DNA of 64,000 bases from Neodontobutis hainanensis. Taxonomy: Eukaryota; Chordata; Actinopteri; Gobiiformes; Odontobutidae. The stretch covers positions 6,717,501 through 6,781,500 of the forward strand of contig JALDNG010000041.1 of assembly GCA_024349245.1 (NCBI GenBank), given 5' to 3'. This document shows, piece by piece, positions 23,791-36,662 of the stretch. Below the pieces are notes generated by a model, which was given only the letters and a program-made list of their open reading frames with translations, searched no databases and was not told the DNA's origin. The translations under genes were made by a program, and so were the position numbers. Numbering within the stretch: position 1 is the stretch's first letter; every line of letters begins with the position of its first letter.

Positions 23791-25193
23791 CACCGTTGTG
23801 GCCTGTTCTGTCAGTAGTTAGTCAAAAAGTCGACAACAAAGTCTACTCTTTACAACACCTTTAGAGGTATATAGCAGTCCAGGCCTTATTGCTTAACTGC
23901 TTTGACAGTCAATGGTAAAATAAAATTTTAATTACACTATTTGGTCTTGCCTTTGATTTCATTGCATTTTTCCATTTGTACCAACCATACATTTGTCTTA
24001 AATCAGAAATGTTTATGCTTCTCTTTTGACGCATCACATCTACACCTTATTTAACAATGTTCTCTATTACTTATAAATTTTTCATCTTACAATTAGTGTG
24101 ACACGGCATTTTGAACAAAAGTTCTGTATTAGGCAAATTGGCTTACTCTCCTGCTTTTTAGTCGAGCTGTCATAAAAAAAACAATACAACCTCAGAAAAT
24201 CCCTTCTGCCACGACTGCACGGCTCCCAAACAGATGCACCACTCACGTGGGGTTTGCTTTTTGATTGACAGTTGTCCATCGTGTTGACTTGTCCGTTACT
24301 CATGTGGCTCCCGTAACCACAGCCACGGCATGCCCCCCCCCCAAGCAAAGCCGCGAAAGTAAACGGGTAAACAGGAGGAACTGAGCAGAAATGTTAATAT
24401 TTGGAAAGAGAGCATGGAAAATATTGCTAAAAATGGAGATGCTGCTAAAACTGGGAAAGAGAATTTTCATGGGTAAAACAAGTTCAGAGAGTTTGTCAGT
24501 CTGTTTTTTGTGAGCAATGCCACATGATCAGTAAAAATCATAAAAAAGACCAGTGTCACCAGTGTCAAATATTCGTCCAGGTCCATGAGAGAACTTCTAC
24601 AGTGAAGCAAATTTTCACATTGTGACAAGGTAACTGCTGTTGAATTAGCAGTCGTGTACCACACTGTGCAGCATTCTCATTCATAAAGAAGTGCAGACTG
24701 TGGGCTTAAACTTGCACCAGTAATTTTTCTGGACTCGGAGATCACAAAAAGACTATTGTGTGGCCATATCAAAGCAGCAGCTATAGTGACAGACAGGCTT
24801 ACACCTGCCTCGGTGGAAACCCGTCTTAAAGAATTAAAGGCACTCATATTTCTCCGTTGCCCCTGATGCTTCAAACCAATGGGAGAATAAAACTTTCCCT
24901 CTATCTGTGAGGTATTGAATGCTAGAATTGGGGATAAAAAAACAAAATCATTGATTTTTATCAAGACAGTAACAAATACGCAGCTAATATTTATAAACAG
25001 ATAATGTTTATCAGTCATCAAGGTCATCTTGAAGGAAACAGAATACAAATAAGCTTTATTAATATGGCCTCAGTATGGACATGGTTTAGTCTTTTGTGCT
25101 GATAATGCAAGTGTAAAATATGGGAAAAATAAGTCTGTTTTTCAGAAACTTACAGCCAATATCAGCGCTAAGGCAAACTGCACTGCCCACATA
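23791..25193. other. Intergenic DNA
   Basis: A GC-richer patch at about 24,190-24,370 ends with C10 at 24,333-24,342 and may be an old unrecognised repeat. Nothing else stands out. Confidence 0.5.
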
Positions 25194-26166
25194 CAGTGCA
25201 TCCGGAAAGTATTCACAGCGCTTCACTTTTTTCACATTTTCTTATGTTACAGCCTTATTCCAAAATTAATTAAATTAATTATTTGCCTCAAAATTCTACA
25301 ATTAATTCCCCATAATGACAACGTGAAAGTAGGTTGTTTGAAATCTTTGCAAATTTATTAAAAATAAAAAACAAAGTGCACATGTACATAAGTGTTTACA
25401 GCCTTTGCTCAATACTTTGTTGAGGCACCTTTGGCACTAATTACAGCCTCAAGTATTTTGGAATATAATGCTACATTCTCCCAAATCTCGTGAGATCCCA
25501 GTGGCAGCTCATGGGTGTCCTTCAGGGCCTTTTTGCAAACTCCAGGTGGCTGTCATGTGCCTTTTACAGAGGAGTGGCTTCTGTCAGCCAAACAGGCCTG
25601 ATAGTTGGAGGGCTGCAGAGATGGTTGTTCTTCTGGAAGGTTCTCCTCTCTCCACAGAGATTTATTGGCGCTCTGTCAGACTGACCATCAGGTTCTTGGT
25701 CACCTCCCTGACTAAGGCCCTTCTCCCCCGATTGCTCAGTTTGGCCAGCTGTAGGGAGAGTCTCGGAGGTTCCAAACTTTTTCCATTTACAGATGATGGA
25801 GGCCACTGTGCTCATAGGACCCAATGCTGCAGAGATTTTTTTTGTGCCCTTCCCCAGATCTGTACCTTGATACGATCCTGTCTCAGAGGCCTACAGACAA
25901 TTCCTCAACATTCATGGCTTGCTCTGACATGCACTGGTAAAGGTGGGACCTTAAATAAACAGGTGTGTGCCTTTCAAGATCTCGTCCAATCAACTGAATT
26001 TACCACAGGTGGAAGCATCTCAAGGAGGATCAGTGGAAAAAGAATGTACCTGAGCTTAATTTTGAATGTCACGGCAAAGGATGTGAATACTTATGTACAT
26101 GTGCTTTTTTTGTATTTTATTTTTAATAAAAAAGTGAAACACTGTGAATACTTTCTGGATGCACTG
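25194..26166 (-). mobile_element. Internally deleted Tc1-like DNA transposon
   Basis: The terminal inverted repeats start CAGTGCATCCGGAAAGTATT on the left and CAGTGCATCCAGAAAGTATT on the right (reverse complement), with about 3 mismatches in the outer 39 bp. A TA dinucleotide lies outside each end (25,192-25,193 and 26,167-26,168), the Tc1/mariner target duplication. The unit is 973 bp; full Tc1-like elements are about 1.3-1.6 kb. The left arm keeps the CTTATGTTACAGCCTTATTC block, which is missing from the right arm, and the transposase catalytic core is deleted. It is non-autonomous and dead. Confidence 0.95.
25409..25915 (-). pseudogene. Tc1-like transposase pseudogene: N terminus joined to C terminus, DDE core deleted
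   Basis: On the minus strand an ATG at 25,915 starts MNVEELSVGL, then hits TGA (25,885-25,883) where an Arg codon is expected, and continues DRIVSRYRSGEG. After a frameshift the DNA-binding region resumes (PMSTVASIICKWKKFG; EKGLSQGGDQEP), shifts frame again (GEPSRRTTISAAL) and meets another TGA. Sequence then jumps from the LKD-like region directly to the C-terminal end (KGASTKY, stop TGA at 25,411-25,409). Intact relatives are about 340 residues; only about 507 nt remain here, so about 500 nt including the catalytic DDE triad is gone. The plus-strand frame over the same DNA (25,468-26,169) is an antisense shadow. Confidence 0.88.
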
Positions 26167-27566
26167 TAGTGCATAAGACAGCCCAACGTGCCCGAGACAG
26201 ACTGGACATTGACATAGAATCAGTAGTAAATAAAACATTATATTCAGGCACTTTTCTTTATCTGCCAAGTGAACAGAAGAATTAAAAGCAGTGTTTACTT
26301 TTGTGGAAGAAGATTTTTTTGTTCAGACTGGCCAACTACAAGAATGCTAAAAGTAAAAAACAAACGCTGATCCAGCAAATTTTTACTCATCTTCTCTGGA
26401 TTATCTTGACAAATGGTATGACTTTTCTGATGTAAAGAAAATTGGTGCAGCCAGGTTCAAAAAAGTGCTATATAAATGCACACTATTTATTATGCAACAT
26501 ACAGTGTTGGCTAATGGTTAACATACCATTTTAACATCACTCACTCAACCCTAAAAACCAAGGGGAGCTTTAAAGAAAAAGTGATTTGCCGTCTAGTTAA
26601 AAGTTCTGTCTCTGTCAAACTTTGCTAATTAGTGTTGACAATAAGAAGTGGACTTCTATTAATGAGTGTCTTATCACTTTAGATCCAGACTATTAGGGGT
26701 TTTATGGTCTGGCTGGGAGGACATCAAGCGTGGTGAGCTGACGTCTGCAAACCTTTAGAATAAAATTTAAGCCAAGGCCCGTTGAATGCAAAAAACGGAT
26801 TCTGGCCAAAGATCCAAAGAATCTTTTTACCAATATCATTGCTTAAATAGACTCACACTATCACATTTTGGTGATTTCAACCAATTCAAATATATTTCCA
26901 AACTCATTTTTAGTTAGTATCTTTCTCTTTGTGTTTCTTTTTGCCTTCGCCAAACCCACATTACTCTGTCTAACAATGGTCTTTTTGTACTTTTTTCTTA
27001 GGGTTCTCTTGAATGTATTCTCCTGCTCCTGGTGAATGGATGGGATGCTCATTAAGGCCATTCTTTATCATTTAATGAAGTCGTTGGATTAAGGTTTGCT
27101 TTGACGAGTGGAAGGGTAGAAACACAGAGGGGTTATGCATTTAGGTGTAAAAATAGACGTGGCTGCAGTGGTGACTGGCTGTGATATTAGGTGGGTGGGC
27201 AAACAAACAAGTTAATATCAATCGTTTATGCTGCAGTAACACCAAGGTAGTGCAACAAGCACTGCTTTATTATATATACGAAGGCTTAATGATGTCGTGT
27301 ACACAGAATCATATTATCATATTTGCAGAACAACCTTTTAGGGCATGATTTGTTAGCTACCTTTGCTTTACTTCCTTTTTATATTTATTTTATTTTATTT
27401 ATGCTAATTGTGTAACCTTCACTTAATTGTGATTGATTCCTTCAATAAGCAGCATCTGTGTCTCGTTGTCACCACTCCCCAAGCCTATAAAGTCTATTAC
27501 CAGAGATATGACAACAATAAGCACATTAATAAGTACAGTAAATACAAAAAAAGACTGATAAAGCAG

Positions 27567-27705
27567 GTTTTTGCCTTTATTTGATAGGATAGTAGACAGA
27601 CAGGAAACAGACTGAGAGAGAAGGGAATGAGAGGGAAAAATGAATTCAACCGGGGTTGAGTATGTGGCATGCGCTCCACCAGGTGAGCCAATGAGACGGC
27701 CCATT
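27567..27705 (-). mobile_element. tRNA-like SINE of a second family, minus orientation
   Basis: On the minus strand it begins GGGCCGTCTCATTGGCTCAC and CTGGTGGAGCGCATGCC (A-box-like) and continues to GGTTGAATTC (B-box-like), then a C/T-rich body and ATCAAATAAAGGCAAAAACC. The plus strand shows the well-known 'tttgcctttatttgatagga' end. The same family occurs at 15.8 kb. Confidence 0.6.
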
Positions 27706-30074
27706 GTGGTGTTTTTTGCACAAATAATAAATACATCTGATGATGCCAATGCTCTCAGAAGCAAAGTAAAGTCCAGTGCTCTGTGCCTCTGGGCTGAATA
27801 AATGTTGACCAAATGATCAGCAATGCTCCCTGTTCTAAAATAATCCCCAAGATTAAATATATAGAAACCTGTAGTAAATACACTTTACACATTTGCACAG
27901 AAACAACTTCATACCAGCGGGTCCCTGTGTGGCTGCATCAAATGAACATTTTTGATGAGTTAAAACGTACTTCAAGTGGTTTTCTGACTTTAGCATTCAG
28001 TTTCAAAATACTTAAACATTTATGTACAGCTTTGCATAGTTTTGCAAAGAAATCCAAGTAAAAGAAAGTCAATGCAGTGAACTTTATTTGACTCCACTGC
28101 TAAATGCGAAAACAAAATCTAGACATTTTTGGGTTATTCCTGCTGAAAGAATGCACTGAATGATGCAGAGCATTAGAGAAATAGCAGCTATAACACATTA
28201 TAAATTTAGCAGTAAATCTCATCATACATTTAGGAGGGGTATGTTTTGAAGCTAAAGCAGTGGACTTTTCAGGGCCTTTCCGTAAAAAATAGATTGAATT
28301 GCAAGGTGAAGGTGTGCAATAAAGGAAATTGACTAAATTCATGAATGAAACATGAAGTGTTCAATTTAAAAATGTAATGAGACTCTTTTGTTTTAATGAC
28401 TTTTGTCGTCTTTCACAAAGAGATGTTCTGAAATCTACAGAACTGTAATGTGCTATTCACATTCACAGCACATCAGCAAAAGTTTTGATATTCGGTTTGA
28501 AGCAGGAGCAGGACGAGCAACTTTGTCCTGATGTACATCCTCAGGGGAATGGCAACATCAATAAAGTGTGGGAGCTTTAAAGTTGGAATCGGGCTGTGCT
28601 TTAGGATTCTACCTCTCAAACCAAGGAGACTGTTCTTTGTGCTTCTAGCTGTGTCGGTGGATTGAGATATCTCAGCGTTTTTCTTCCTTTTGACTTGTTA
28701 GCACCTCTTCTCCTCTTTCTATCCATTTGCCCTGATAAACACTTTATCTTCTTACACAATCAGACTTTCATAGACACGACAGATGTCACTCAGTGTTCTT
28801 AGGTCCGTAATGGCTGTCAAAAGTAACAAAGACATGAACTTTATTGAGCTATATGTCACAAAACTTTATAAAATCAATATTTCTGATGCATCATGCACCA
28901 GGCATTTTTGGAAGAGTCTAGCCCTAGACAATCACGGGAACCTCTAGCACACAGGCACAAAGCTCTTTATCGTGTGGTCATTACACTCAAGAGTCACTAA
29001 AGTAGCATCTATGCAATTCATTATATTTTCTGCTGGAAAAAATAAAAAAAAACAAACAAAAAAAAACAATGTAGTGTTAGGCTGTGCGATGGATAAAGAT
29101 AATGCTGAGAAATGCCAAATGTTCAAAATGACTCTCAAGATTTGACATGAAGAATGAAACGAGAGCTTGTGCTTTTATTCAATAAAATATGTCACACACC
29201 TGTAGGAGTGACTGAAGGAAAGAAAAGTGTGTCAAAAGATATCAGTCGTGATTCGACAGACGCTGTAGCAGTCAATCGTAGTGCTTTCTGTCACAAATGA
29301 TTGAATTGGGCATGCCTCTGCTGCTGCCGCTTCTTCCAACATAAAGATTGCCACACACTTTGTTTTGAACATGATTTCATTTGCACAAGGCACACTTTTT
29401 TGTAAAACTATAGAAACTAGAGTATACTGTAACTGATCCAATACAGTGCACAACAGCAACAGCAGTACAGTACAATCGACTGATGTCCAATTGATTAGAA
29501 ACTGTTTATGTTACAAGTGAAAGCACAATTCTGTTAATCTTACATGAACAATAATGCAGTGCTAGGTTTAGTTCCTATTTACACTTCCTCTGATTTTCTG
29601 ATTCTCTGAAATGCTGTTTATGAGGTAAATAAATAATAACACTACACAATCTGCCTCACAACAGTCAGATTCAATTAAATGATCACTTCATAGATTCAAT
29701 TTTTGGAGTTCCATATGAATAAACTATATAAAAAATAAAATAAAATAAACCATCATAAGGATTAACTTTCATGCAAGATCTGTGTTTGTATTTTTATTGA
29801 TTTAAAAAGGAACATATATTTCCAACTGCATAGTCTGCACATGAAATAAACACGTCAAAAGCACATCAGAGCTAAAATCTGAGTTTAGTGTCAGACTCGT
29901 TACGTTCAAGCAATTATCTATCTATATAGGCTACCTTTTTAAAAATCCCTCTATTTACGTTTTTGTTGTTTGTGATATTTTTCTGGGTAAACAGATATAG
30001 TCAATCAAGTCATCTTTGCTGTTCTTCTTGCATCAACGTGAACCTGATGATGCATCAGCTCTGTTGGTTAACTA

Positions 30075-30099
30075 TTTTTTTTTTTTTTTTTTTTTTTTT
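30075..30099 (+). repeat. Poly-T (25)
   Basis: An uninterrupted T25 followed by GCAATAAATTATC. It could be a reverse-oriented poly-A tail, but no retroelement body is recognised beside it. Confidence 0.95.
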
Positions 30100-30414
30100 G
30101 CAATAAATTATCATATATTGATGTTTTTTTTTCATGAGCATAGAATCCACCAGGTAAGCTCTGGAATTTTATTTGCCTCACTTTCAAAAGTGTATGAAGA
30201 AAACAGATCTTTACAGCGGTGTCTTAGCTTTGGAATACACTTCCCTCCAATGTCCGACCACAACCTTTTACTCAATAAATCAACTAAAGGAACAAACTGT
30301 AAGTATGTTGGTCAACTGTTTATATCACTTGGAAGTTTATTAAGTATTAATTTCTAACAGTTTTTGGTTTGTCTGTTTCTGATTTGTTTTTTCATGTTGT
30401 AATGTGATTATGCC

Positions 30415-30530
30415 TTGCGACTAACTGTCCACTGTCCAGGATGTACCCCGCCTCAGGCCCAAAGCAGCTGGGATAGGCTCCAGTCACCCGCGACCCCTAA
30501 CGGGACTAAGTGGTAGAAAATGAATGATTG
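30415..30530 (+). repeat. Teleost 'GGATAGGCTCCAG' repeat, 3' part (best copy)
   Basis: CCAGGATGTACCCCGCCTCA, then GCTGGGATAGGCTCCAGTCA, CCCGCGACCCCTAACGGGAC and AAGTGGTAGAAAATGAATGA. This is the least-decayed copy of the 3' part of this repeat in the window. Confidence 0.8.
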
Positions 30531-30929
30531 AAGAAATATTGTGATTGTTTTCTACAATGCATTTTATAGTTCTGTGACGTAGGCATTTTAAATTGTTAAA
30601 TTTGATTGGACCCCAGAAAGATCTTTTTGAAGCTAATGGGGCTCCAAATAAAGAATGCTGGAATTTCCTCTAGATTTTTGAAGCAAACATGTGGATGGTC
30701 AAAACGTGCCACTGTGAACTGAACCTTCTACTAAAATCCTCAATGTCTATTTCTTCCACAATTAATATTTCTATTACAGTATGCTGTAAGATGATAAAGC
30801 AGTTTTCCTCAAATGCAAAACTAGTTTAATGAACATTTGTTATTTTCTAATTCATTATGTATGTTTTTTAACCTTATTTGACTCATTAGCTTATTTATTC
30901 CAACCTATGGGGTGACTATGTTTTCCTGT

Positions 30930-31055
30930 TACCTCTACTTTCCTTTTTCCTCCTTCTCTGCTTCCCTCTGTCTCTCCCTGTTCCCATTTTCACTGTCCCT
31001 CAGCGTCTTTCCCCCTCCGCTCAGTCTTCCTCTCTGCTTCCTCCACCCTATAGGG
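30930..31055 (+). repeat. Polypyrimidine-rich tract
   Basis: This C/T-biased block (TTTCCTTTTTCCTCCTTC, CTTCCCTCTGTCTCTCC, CTTTCCCCCTCCGCTC) ends before CCTATAGGG. It is directly followed by an AT-containing, repeat-free stretch (31,060-31,160). Confidence 0.5.
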
Positions 31056-31976
31056 AAACACACTCTGTAGAATTACCATCCTCTTGATCTATAATTACCT
31101 CATCAGTCGCTCTGCTCCTGGCTTTTCTGCTTCTGCCAGCCGGTCTCAGAGAGCACACCATCCATGCATCTCCGTTCAACATTTTCACATATACGGACTT
31201 TTAATAAATCAATATGGTAGTATATGGAAGAGGTTTAAGAGCAGATGAAAAGATGCCAAGTATGTGAAAAGGAGGACTTCATTTTCAATACAGTTTGATA
31301 AGTAAAATTGAACATACACAGAAAATTCAGCTTATGGGGGGATGGATGCTTTCTCATGTTATAGGGCCCTTTTGTGCTTTGCTCCATGAATGTGCCTACT
31401 GGAGTTGCCCAGTTGGTTGATAAATGATGTTCACTTAAGTGGAAACTGAAGGTATTTTTGCATAATATACATTTGTAGAAAATACAGAGCATACTTTATA
31501 TTCAATTTTATACAATATACTTTTAATGTCTTTGCAGAAGAACCATGAACAGCTGGTAACACCTGCAAGCATGTTTATTTGTAGACTGTCTACCTGAAAT
31601 TGCAATGTTTGGCAGAATACTGAAAGACAGAACAGATGTGGGGTGGAGTATCTGGCACATTTGTTTATGTTTAGTTGTTGAGTTTAGTTTTTAACTTAAA
31701 AAAAGAAAAACTGTCAGCAATCTTCCCTGCAGCAAGACGGTTTCTAAGTCTGGATTAATGACTGAGTTACTACCAATCTGTGTGAAGTTTCCCGTCTTCA
31801 CCTGGATTTCTACAGACATTCTCGTCAGTGCCATGACCAAAGTGCAGGCTCTGATCTGGAGTAGACCCTCAGGTGCCTCACAGTAGCTGCTCACTACTTA
31901 AAAGAAAAGCCTCATTACCACTGGAGCAGGTCGGTTTCCATTGTAGGGCTATGAAGTGTCCCACTTAAGCCTACTG

Positions 31977-32526
31977 TGTCATGGCCAATGGCCCAGAAAC
32001 AGGAAGACCTCCATACAACCCCAGACACAAGCAGAAAATTAAAAAAAAAAAAGTTTATTTACTGACAAAGTAACCAAATAATATCCATGGAACAGAATAA
32101 ACCAAGGCTACGCTCTGAGCACAAATTATCCAGGAATACTAAATACAAGACAAGACAGGCTAGGAACTCAGGACATAAAACTACAAGGCCCACAGAACTC
32201 AAGATCAGGAAGACGACACAACGACCTGGCACTGAGCAAACAGACAAACCGGCATATATAGACATCGACAACAGGGGACAGGTGAAGCACATCAGGGCGG
32301 GGCAGGTAATCACACAGGAGGGAAAGACACAAGGCAGGAAGTAAATCATCAAACACAGACAGGGGTAAAACATTTCAAAATAAAAAACAGAAACTCAAAT
32401 ACAACTTGAAACAAAATCAGATCCATTAACTAGACTCAAAAACTACAAAGGACTTACATCAGAACAAAACTGAGACAAATACACAACCAAATCAGACAGA
32501 CTATAAAACAGACATGCATCCTGACA
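31977..32526 (-). mobile_element. Solo LTR of a retrotransposon with perfect 5-bp target duplication
   Basis: Seen: the unit begins TGTCATGG and ends CATCCTGACA, so the outer ends are TGTCA...TGACA as in LTRs. TACTG lies directly before it (31,972-31,976) and directly after it (32,527-32,531). On the minus strand it has a TATA box (GTCTATATATGCC, near 32,260) and about 200 bp further on a polyadenylation signal (AATAAA at 32,059-32,054), giving U3-R-U5 order. There are no internal coding sequences, so recombination between two LTRs probably removed the body. Family knowledge: 5-bp duplications are typical of Gypsy/ERV/BEL-type elements. The exact superfamily cannot be told without a library search. 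Confidence 0.8.
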
Positions 32527-33654
32527 TACTGGACCTTACCACTGTGGGATATTCCCTTTGCTGTTGGCTTCATCAGTGTGATCTGCTTTCCAAAGGGAGG
32601 ACTCTTTCTGTTTGGAGGATAAAGAAGTCAGTGTTGTATTATTTACACATATAATTACATAATTACTAACTTAAATGTATTAAAAAAGTAGTATATCTTT
32701 TTCATTTGAAATGTCCAAAAAGCTGGTAATAAACTGGAAATAATCTTCTTCAATCTTCTATACAGCTACATCCAGTCTCTCACAGTGCTACACACAAACA
32801 AGTCTGAAAGTGTGCTTTGTATGTCACTCTTTACAGAAGAAACCTGTTTTCTCCAAGAGACTCAAATCCAACTGTGCTGTACTGACCTGACCCATACCTC
32901 TAAAGCCTTCAGACCCTACCATGAGTTTACCGTCTAACGTTCATGTATTTCAATGCACCTCTGCTGCCATGGAAATGTAAAACTGTGGTTTCACTTTAAT
33001 TTTAATATCCTACAAATACATCATTCTGTGCAACATCTGGCAAATGCTCCTAATGGTCAGAGTTGGAAAATAACTGCTTGTGCATAAACATGCTTAAATT
33101 TCATAAAAATGAAATTGCTATTTTAAAACGTGTGCCCTATAATTAACCGGACATTGTATGTATACAACCATCTGCCCATAATAGACAGGCACTAGCCCCA
33201 TGCCACCTCGAACAGAAGCAATAGAAAATAGAATAGCTTAGTAAAAGTTTGATTTAAAGCCATCATTAATCTTTACAGGACAGTAAGATGTTTTGTTGAG
33301 GACTGTCAAAGGAGCTTAGGTAATGTTATTAACCTGTTTGTGCGGTCAATTAATATACTCGATTTATTAATGTAAAATCACTCAAAGATGCAGTTTGCTA
33401 CTACCACTTGACTTGATAAGTGTCTGGATGCCTGTACAGTCATGACTTTTGATAAAATGACTCACTCTGGGAGTTGTTTAAGCGTGATGAAATTAATAAG
33501 GCAGCAGATAAGGCAGTGAGGGTAAACACAGTTTGTAACCTACACTTCTATTCTCCTCAGCATCTATTATTCATCAGCCAAGATGATTCTTTCATGAGGC
33601 AAGCTAGTTGCACATAATTCATAACGCGGGCTGTGGAAACTAGGACAGAGTGAC

Positions 33655-34020
33655 TTTACAGGCAGAGCGGGGGGAGGGGGGAACGACGGAGGAAAGGATG
33701 AGAGGGCTGAATGAGAAAAAAAGAGGGTGACGAAAAGGATGAAGACCGAGAGACTGTCAGCATCAGGAGGGGAGAGAGGGTTCATAGGGGTAGACTGGAA
33801 CGAGGGGGCACGTTGTGGAGTCTCTTCTCTACAGAGAGCGGGAAGAGACAAAATGGAGACTAGACGTTTGAAATATATAAATGAAACGATAAAAAAAATA
33901 CAGGATAGAATAGAAGACTGAGTAAGAAAGGGGGAAGAAAAATGAGAGCGAGCTCCAGGATGGGAGGGGGAGGCTCAATGTGACATCTCTATCAGCAGAG
34001 GGGGAGGAGCCTGGAGGAGA
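33655..34020 (+). repeat. Purine-rich (G/A) tract
   Basis: The plus strand is dominated by G and A, including GGGGGGAGGGGGG (33,669-33,681), long AG-rich runs and GGATGGGAGGGGGAGG (from 33,958). Reading frames on both strands here are low-complexity by-products. There is no known repeat family and no gene. Confidence 0.55.
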
Positions 34021-36482
34021 CCGAAGTTTACCATTGGTTCAGTTGGTTTACCAAAGAATACATTTGTAGGAGCAGCTTGATGCCAAGACAAATGGTTTCC
34101 CTGAAAGATTCCCTTCCAATTATAAGAGCTCTCTCAGCCTCTGACCTTATGTTCTGTCTTTGGTTTGTTTGTTTGTTTTTTATTTGTCAGACACCATGTA
34201 CAAATACATTAATCACAGAAAAGAGATGCTTTGTACAAGATTTAGCCACACTTTTTATGTGTAGGTGAGCACAATAAAACATTTCAGAGTACAAAATTAA
34301 CATTAATTCATAGTAAGCTGTTTCCTAAAAAGGCCTTTTAGCCTAAATTCATCATTGACTAAAATACTTATACAAATAGTTAACAGTGAATAAACATTTA
34401 TACAGGTAGACACAGTGTTAGTTTGTTGGTACATTGTTGAAAATGTGTTTTGATAAAAAAAAAAAAAAGCTGTAGAAAGCTTAAGAATGTCTAGGAGCTG
34501 ATTACATTGTTTGATGGTTTTTAATGGAAATGCAGAGCATCTTTAAGGGATTGTGCAGTTTTTGTGAGCTGTAGACCGAGATATCCGGGTCATCTGGTAA
34601 CATTAGAAAAAATGTAACCATTTAAATTGTAAGTTTGATATGTGTATAGACCAAAGGGAAGTCATATGGGGCATTTCATTTTTCCATACATAGTTAATTA
34701 AATTTAAGCTTTATGCATTAATAGCTTTATAAAGATAACAGTCCTTATTTTGTTTTTTGGGGATTGTACTATCTATATACTGTAAGTTCTATAATAACAA
34801 ATAATTAAATACATGACACATGTTTTTGAATCTATTTTCTTTATTTCTTGATGTGCCTTAGTAAAGAGCTATGGTCTTTTTTGAAGGATTGTACATACAG
34901 CATGTCCGCCTTCTGTTTCTTCAAATTGTCGATATTGCTCGTGTGACTGTGAGTTTGCGTGTCCTTGATTTTGTGACACCATGACCACCACCAATTCAAA
35001 GCCAGTACAATTTTGTCACAACTTATTAATTACCTGTCGCTGGACAAAATCACACTGTGAAAGTTTAGAACACAATTTAAAAGTGTAGCACCATTCAGCA
35101 GCTGTGTGTGCTTGTTTTTTTTTTCAAGAGTGTGATATCACTGTGAAAAATGTTGACTATCTCTTTCTTGTATATAGCTCTGGGCCATGTAAGCGGCAGA
35201 GAGTCACGACCCTAAAGTGCACCACCCGCTCTGAATCCCAATGACTTTTTGACTTAGATTGAGCGTTAAAAATGTGCGTTTGTGTGTGTTTGTGCAAGAG
35301 AAGGATGGGTGCGTAGCCGTATGGGGGACAGCATCCCTTTGGGAGCTGAGAGCAGGAAAACGAGAGTGCTGAACTGTGACAATGACACACTACAGTGGTC
35401 TGCACGCAAACACGCACACTGGAAGAGACGCGCAGTATCCAGCCTCAGATGAGTGTAGGGCAGGACAAGGTGACCACAAATAGAGTTGGAACGAGGCTAA
35501 GCATGTTGGCACCTGGAACTGTACCGCGTGCCAGACCGCTGTAAAGCAGAATGCAAGTAAAAAGTAGTCACTCATAGGGGTCTCTTTAATTTCCTGGTTT
35601 CAAATGCCACTTCACCTTCAACAAGCAAGAAGATGAGGTCACCTCTATTTAGTGAAGGCTGTTAAATGGACACAAGGTACTTCATTTAGTTTCAGAATAA
35701 AAATCTACAAACCAATCTATATCTTGACTAACAGCTGAACTCTGATATAATTGAAAAGTGAAAAGCAAAAACAGTCATCTTGAATGAACAAAAGCTTGAA
35801 ACAATAGAAATGTTAAATAGTGTGACTTGACTCTGGTGGAATACAATAAAATGAACAGAGACAATAAGGCTGGAGATGCCTTTTTGGGGGAAGCTAATAT
35901 GTTGAGTTACATAAATACAGACCCACCTTATTCTGCATTTTTGCCTTTATTATTTTGTCAGTTTGGGTTCTTTCTTTGTAAAATAGGCATCCAATCAGGA
36001 TCCCAAACCACACACTCCTCAGAGAGTGCTATGTGTGTCTCTTAAGAAAGGCCCAGTCTCCTGTTGTTTCTCTTGTGAATGCAAAACGAAGCAGCACCTT
36101 TTACAGGTAAGCTGAAGTAAATGGATCATTCCCTGTTTTTTTTTTCATTTTTTTCTTTCTGAACTGAGATGTGTGAGTGCAACATTAAAGTTAGATTATA
36201 AACTAATCTGATGTGTAAATTGTGCTAATGCTGCTTTCATTGTTCATTGTATAAACAAGTTTCTGAAACGAAAGAGCACACAAATTTGTTTGATCAAGTT
36301 GGGTTCATCGTAATTCTAGGAGCAACACGAACTGCCCGAGTTCTGACAACAGGACTAATTCAACATGACAGAACAGTGAGAAGCCTAGGTTCTTAAAGGT
36401 TTTAGACATTTCTGTCAAATATATTATTTATGGTGTCAACAAGTTAGTTTTGTTAGCATGGTTTTCTACCTTTGCTAACCTC

Positions 36483-36662
36483 CATTAATCCATCCATCTT
36501 CTTCCACTTATCCGGGGCCGGGTGATGGGGGGAGCAGTCTAAGGAGAGATGCCCAGACCCCCTCACCCTAGGCACTTCCTCCAGCTCTTCCAGGGGGACA
36601 CGAGGCATTCCCAGTCCAGCCGAGAGACATAGTCCCTTCAGCGTGTTCTAGGTCTTCCCCTT
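36483..36662 (-). mobile_element. 3' fragment of a non-LTR retrotransposon (reverse transcriptase C-terminal end)
   Basis: On the minus strand, frames give pieces such as RPRTR, then a TGA where a Trp codon is expected, then RDYVSRL, and finally SGRRWMD near the end. This is the 'RPRTRWRDYVSRL' C-terminal region common to a fish LINE family. Frameshifts and the stop show it is dead. The plus strand shows the matching CATCCATCTTCTTCCACTTA end. Confidence 0.72.

Larger units (their letters stand above)
26169..31971. other. Intergenic DNA
   Basis: Holds the second-family SINE, poly-T, the 3' repeat copy and the polypyrimidine tract listed separately. No exon-like structure is found. Confidence 0.55.

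Noticed and set aside
25468..26169. 233-codon plus-strand reading frame
   Set aside because: It lies entirely within the Tc1-like element, antisense to the transposase remnant, and ends in the inverted repeat. It is a shadow, not a gene.
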